Source of the DNA: JABDNZ01 sp050049805
GTDB taxonomy: Bacteria; Gemmatimonadota; Gemmatimonadetes; Longimicrobiales; Gaopeijiaceae
Assembly: GCA_050049805.1 (NCBI GenBank)
Contig: JASFVN010000242.1
Span: forward strand, 1-7,016
Reading direction: 5' to 3'
DNA: 7,016 bases
Below are positions 4,090 to 7,016 of this stretch, piece after piece. Both the position numbers and the translations under genes were made by a program. Below the pieces are notes generated by a model. It did no database searches and was not told where the DNA came from. It saw only the letters and a list, made by a program, of their open reading frames with translations. Every line of letters starts with the position of its first letter. Positions within the stretch are counted from its first letter, which is position 1.

Positions 4090-6818
4090 CGCCCGGACGA
4101 GGCCCGAGACGGGTCTATCTTCACCTGTTTCGGCTCTTTCTCCGGGCGTTCCCGTCACGCTTTCGGGCCCTCCACGGGGAAGGGATGGAGGAGATGTTCC
4201 TAGACGAGATGGGCCAAGCCCACCGAAGGAGTGTGGGTTCAGCAGGTTGGTTCATGGCCCGAACGGCATGGGACATGGCCTTCTCCGGCCTCAAGGAAAG
4301 GAGAGTGAAGGGAAGAGGGGAAACCCCGTCCCTCTCCGCCCTCGGGCAGGAGCCCCCGAGAACCCACTCAGCCCCCGAACCCCCATCCCAAGGAATCGGA
4401 CAGATGCTGGACAACGTCAGACAAGATCTCGTTTTCGCCCTTCGGTCGCTGCGTCGAAACCCTCTTTTCACCCTGGTCGCCCTCATCACCATCGCCGCCG
4501 GCGTGGGCGCCACCACCACCGTTTTCAGCGTGGTGAACGGAGTCCTTTTGAAACCTCTTCCATATGGGGAGCCGGGACGCCTCGTGAGGATCTATCGAAC
4601 AAACGTCGATCGCCCCGGAAGCCTGAGCGTCATGGCGAAGGAGGATATCCGGGACATCCAGGATCTTCCGGTCTTCGATGGGGTCGTGGGCTACACGCGG
4701 TCTGATGACGTCCTCACGGGGATCGGCGACGTAGCCCTGATTCCCGTGGGCCAGGTCACCTCCGGCATCCTGGCTGCCTTTGGCCTGGAGCCCCTCATGG
4801 GAAGAGATCTCCAGTGGGAGGAGGGTGACCCCGGTAATCCCAACGTGGTGGTGGTGAGCCATGGGTTCTGGACCGAGGAGTTGGGCCGGGATCCCAAGGT
4901 GTTGGGAAGGACCCTGGAGCTGGAGGGAGAGACCTTCCAGGTGGTGGGTGTCGCACCCGCGGGGTTCGAATATCCTGATGGAGCCAGACTCTGGCGTCCC
5001 ATGGTCCAGAGTCCAGCGTGTGGGCGAGGCTGTCACAACTATCGGGTCATCGCTCAGCTGGCCCGAGGGGCGACCCTCGTGACAGCCTCCGACCAGTTGA
5101 AAATCCTGGGAGACCAGTTGGCCGAGGCCTATCCCGACTCCAACGAGAAGAAGCGTTTCGCTCTCTTCAGCCTAGATGAGGTGACGGTTGGGAGCGTCCG
5201 AAGCCAACTCTGGACTCTCTTCGGGGCCGTAGCCCTTGTCCTCCTTGTGGCATGCGCCAACGTGGCCAACCTCCTCATGGCTCGGTCCCAGGGACGCTTG
5301 GGGGAGGTGGGGGTCAGGGCTGCCATTGGGGCGAGTCGCAAACGTCTCCTTCTTCAGGTAATGACGGAGAGCCTGGTCCTGGCCGGGCTGGGAGGGCTCG
5401 GGGGTGTGGGGCTGTCCTTCGGGGGTGTGGGCCTGCTCCGGAGATTCTCCGCAGGGGCCCTTCCCCGGTTGGAGGAGGTGAGTTTGGACGGAACCGTTCT
5501 CCTCTTCACCTTCGGCCTTGTCCTCCTGGTGGCTTTGGTCTTCGGCCTCACTCCGGCCATCAAGCTGGCCCGGACCTCTCCTTCCCAGGCTCTGGGCCGG
5601 GGCCGGCAGGGAGGAGCTGCTGGCCGGCGGTCCGCCCGAGCCAGGAACACCCTTCTGGCCGGTGAGGTGGCGCTCTCATTGGCCCTTCTGGCTGGCTCGG
5701 GTCTTCTCCTGAAGACCCTTGTGCAACTCAGGGATGTGGAATTGGGCTACGAGACGAAGAACGTCCTCCGGTTCGACCTGTCCCTTCCGGAGGCACGATA
5801 CTCGGAGCTTTCGGAGATCCACGGGTTCTTCAAGGAGTTGGAGGAGGGGATTCGAAATATCCCGGGGGTCATCTCGGTGGGATCGGCATTCGGAGCCCCC
5901 ATGAGTCGATGGGGGACTTCCGGCGACGTCCTCGTGGAGGGAAAGCCGGATCCGGGACCTGCCAATCGGCCGTTATCTTCCCTCAGGGCCGTAACGCCCT
6001 CCTACCTGGAAACCGCCGGAATCCCCATCATCAGAGGTCGAGGCCTGGAGCCATCTGACAATTCAGGATCCAGCCTGGTGGGGGTGGTGAACGAGACATT
6101 CGTCAGAAGGAACTTCCCCGGAGAAGACCCCCTGGGACAACAGGTCCGCGTCACTGCCAACCTGGGATTCGGTTCTCCGACCTGGACCATCGTCGGGGTC
6201 GTGCCCGATGTGCGGACCTATGGAATCACGGACGCCTCCCCGGCAGAGATCTATGTACCTCAGAGCCAAATGGGTCCCGGATCCATGAACGTCCTCGTCC
6301 GCCACGCCGAGGGGGTTGGTCCCCTCCTCTCGGCTATCAGGGGTCAGGTCGAATCCATGGACCCGAACCTCCCACTTCGGAACGTCACCACCATGGAGTC
6401 CCTGGTCTCGGAGGAGTTGGCCCCGGTCCGGTTCTTCCTGGTTCTTCTCTCGGTCTTCGCCTGGATCGCCGTGGCCCTGGCCGCAGCCGGCCTCTACGGT
6501 GTGGTGGCCCATCTGGTCTCGCGAAGGAGGCAGGAGATGGGGATTCGTCTGGCATTGGGTGCCAAGGGGGAATCCCTGATCCGGATGGTCCTCCTGGAGA
6601 CGGCAAGGCCTACCTTGGTGGGCATGGCCATAGGTCTGGGGGCAGCGATGGTGGCAGGAAGGATTCTGGACAGCTTCCTCTATGAGGTCAGTTCCAGAGA
6701 TCCGATCGTGCTCTTTCTGGCTGTCCTGGCCCTCTTTGGGGTGGCCAGCCTCGCTTCGTACGTCCCGGCCCGGCAGGCCAGCAGAGTGGATCCTGTCCAA
6801 ACGCTCAACGGCGAGTAG
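4086..6818 (+). CDS. ADOP-type duplicated FtsX/MacB-like ABC transporter permease
   Basis: A 910-residue inner-membrane protein. Order: an N-terminal cytoplasmic domain common in these permeases (about 12-75, FRLFLRAFPSRFRALHGEGM), a Pro-rich linker (80-105), the canonical ADOP opening DNVRQDLVFALRSLRRNPLF (109-128), TM1 (127-150), MacB-like periplasmic domain 1 (151-370), FtsX domain 1 with three helices (375-397, 420-450, 470-491), a central helix (522-543), periplasmic domain 2 (544-775) and FtsX domain 2 (781-805, 834-858, 873-893). Each FtsX half has the coupling-type motif: EVGVRAAIGA (407-416) and EMGIRLALGA (817-826). The end VPARQASRVDPVQTLNGE is typical. Cys312 and Cys316 (ACGRGC) in periplasmic domain 1 could form a disulfide. 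Family knowledge: ADOP proteins carry both permease halves in one chain and are usually not next to an ATPase; none is seen here. Substrate unknown. Probably controlled by the upstream PadR. Confidence 0.95.
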   Translation: MTPGRGPRRVYLHLFRLFLRAFPSRFRALHGEGMEEMFLDEMGQAHRRSVGSAGWFMARTAWDMAFSGLKERRVKGRGETPSLSALGQEPPRTHSAPEPPSQGIGQMLDNVRQDLVFALRSLRRNPLFTLVALITIAAGVGATTTVFSVVNGVLLKPLPYGEPGRLVRIYRTNVDRPGSLSVMAKEDIRDIQDLPVFDGVVGYTRSDDVLTGIGDVALIPVGQVTSGILAAFGLEPLMGRDLQWEEGDPGNPNVVVVSHGFWTEELGRDPKVLGRTLELEGETFQVVGVAPAGFEYPDGARLWRPMVQSPACGRGCHNYRVIAQLARGATLVTASDQLKILGDQLAEAYPDSNEKKRFALFSLDEVTVGSVRSQLWTLFGAVALVLLVACANVANLLMARSQGRLGEVGVRAAIGASRKRLLLQVMTESLVLAGLGGLGGVGLSFGGVGLLRRFSAGALPRLEEVSLDGTVLLFTFGLVLLVALVFGLTPAIKLARTSPSQALGRGRQGGAAGRRSARARNTLLAGEVALSLALLAGSGLLLKTLVQLRDVELGYETKNVLRFDLSLPEARYSELSEIHGFFKELEEGIRNIPGVISVGSAFGAPMSRWGTSGDVLVEGKPDPGPANRPLSSLRAVTPSYLETAGIPIIRGRGLEPSDNSGSSLVGVVNETFVRRNFPGEDPLGQQVRVTANLGFGSPTWTIVGVVPDVRTYGITDASPAEIYVPQSQMGPGSMNVLVRHAEGVGPLLSAIRGQVESMDPNLPLRNVTTMESLVSEELAPVRFFLVLLSVFAWIAVALAAAGLYGVVAHLVSRRRQEMGIRLALGAKGESLIRMVLLETARPTLVGMAIGLGAAMVAGRILDSFLYEVSSRDPIVLFLAVLALFGVASLASYVPARQASRVDPVQTLNGE

Positions 6819-6866
6819 ACAGGATCGCCCACCGCCGAGCAACCGCGGTGAGAGGAAAGACAACGT

Positions 6867-6893
6867 GGCCCCGGCGGAGTACCCGCCGGGGCC
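6867..6893 (+). terminator. GC-rich hairpin, likely terminator of the padR-permease operon
   Basis: GGCCCCGGCGG pairs perfectly with CCGCCGGGGCC around the loop AGTAC, beginning 48 nt after the permease stop. Only a short T-containing flank (ATTCTCGT) follows, so termination may be inefficient or factor-assisted. Confidence 0.6.
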
Positions 6894-6910
6894 ATTCTCG
6901 TCCGAGAATG
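6893..6910. other. Second stem-loop adjoining the terminator
   Basis: CATTCTCG and CGAGAATG form an 8-bp inverted repeat with a 2-nt centre, sharing its first base with the foot of the preceding hairpin. It may be part of a tandem terminator or a protein-binding palindrome; a 2-nt loop would open somewhat in RNA. Confidence 0.35.
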
Positions 6911-7016
6911 AGTAGAGGGAATGCAAGGACACTATGAGCTGCAGAGAGATGTGAGGGAGGGTGGTGGGATCGGGCAAGAACCGGAGGGGAAGAAGGAGGA
7001 GTCGCAAGAATTCAGT
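6911..7016. other. Non-coding window end, nothing recognised
   Basis: A purine-rich stretch (many GGAG/GAGG runs on the plus strand). No supported gene, RNA or repeat was seen before the window ends. Confidence 0.5.

Noticed and set aside
6063..7007. Minus-strand ORF of 314 codons opposite the 3' end of the permease
   Set aside because: It is antisense to clearly coding permease sequence (FtsX domain 2) and reads as His/Gly/Pro-rich nonsense.

Overview
The window looks like an accessory stretch of a moderately GC-rich, probably Gemmatimonadota- or Acidobacteriota-like chromosome. That guess rests mainly on the coupled PadR regulator and duplicated FtsX-type permease (ADOP type, without a nearby ATPase), a pairing typical of those phyla. 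It is an inference from gene content only.

Layout, left to right. (1) Positions 1-1022, plus strand: the 3' portion of a serine hydrolase of the beta-lactamase-fold family (family VIII esterase-like); its true start lies upstream. (2) Positions 1084-1241: a roughly 158-bp imperfect inverted-repeat site that resembles an integron attC site. (3) Positions 1362-2945: a secreted or lipid-anchored protein of unknown function with three Asp-rich FG-GAP/VCBS-like motifs. (4) Positions 3049-3191: a second attC-like site, same orientation and visibly related to the first. (5) Positions 3253-3672, minus strand: an unmarked pseudogene, the internally deleted remnant of another ADOP-type permease. (6) Positions 3724-6818: an intact padR-permease operon with an ATGA stop/start overlap, a candidate palindromic operator upstream and a GC-rich hairpin downstream. 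The last 106 bases hold nothing I recognise.

The main hidden structure is the pair of attC-like sites. They share several blocks, including the junction GAACGTTA, and each folds as R''-L''...L'-R'. The start of the segment between them (after G1235) is complementary to the R'' arm of the second site. This is the signature expected of one integron gene cassette of about 1950 bp (1236-3185) carrying the lipoprotein-like gene. The complementarity runs 17 bp instead of the usual 7. No integrase is in the window, so the integron reading is inferred from the recombination sites alone.

Working together: PadR probably represses its own operon and controls the permease, a two-FtsX-domain membrane protein of unknown substrate. 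The hydrolase and the VCBS-like protein look like independent accessory functions carried as cassettes. The permease remnant, facing away from the intact operon, points to past duplication, replacement or rearrangement at the cassette-array boundary.
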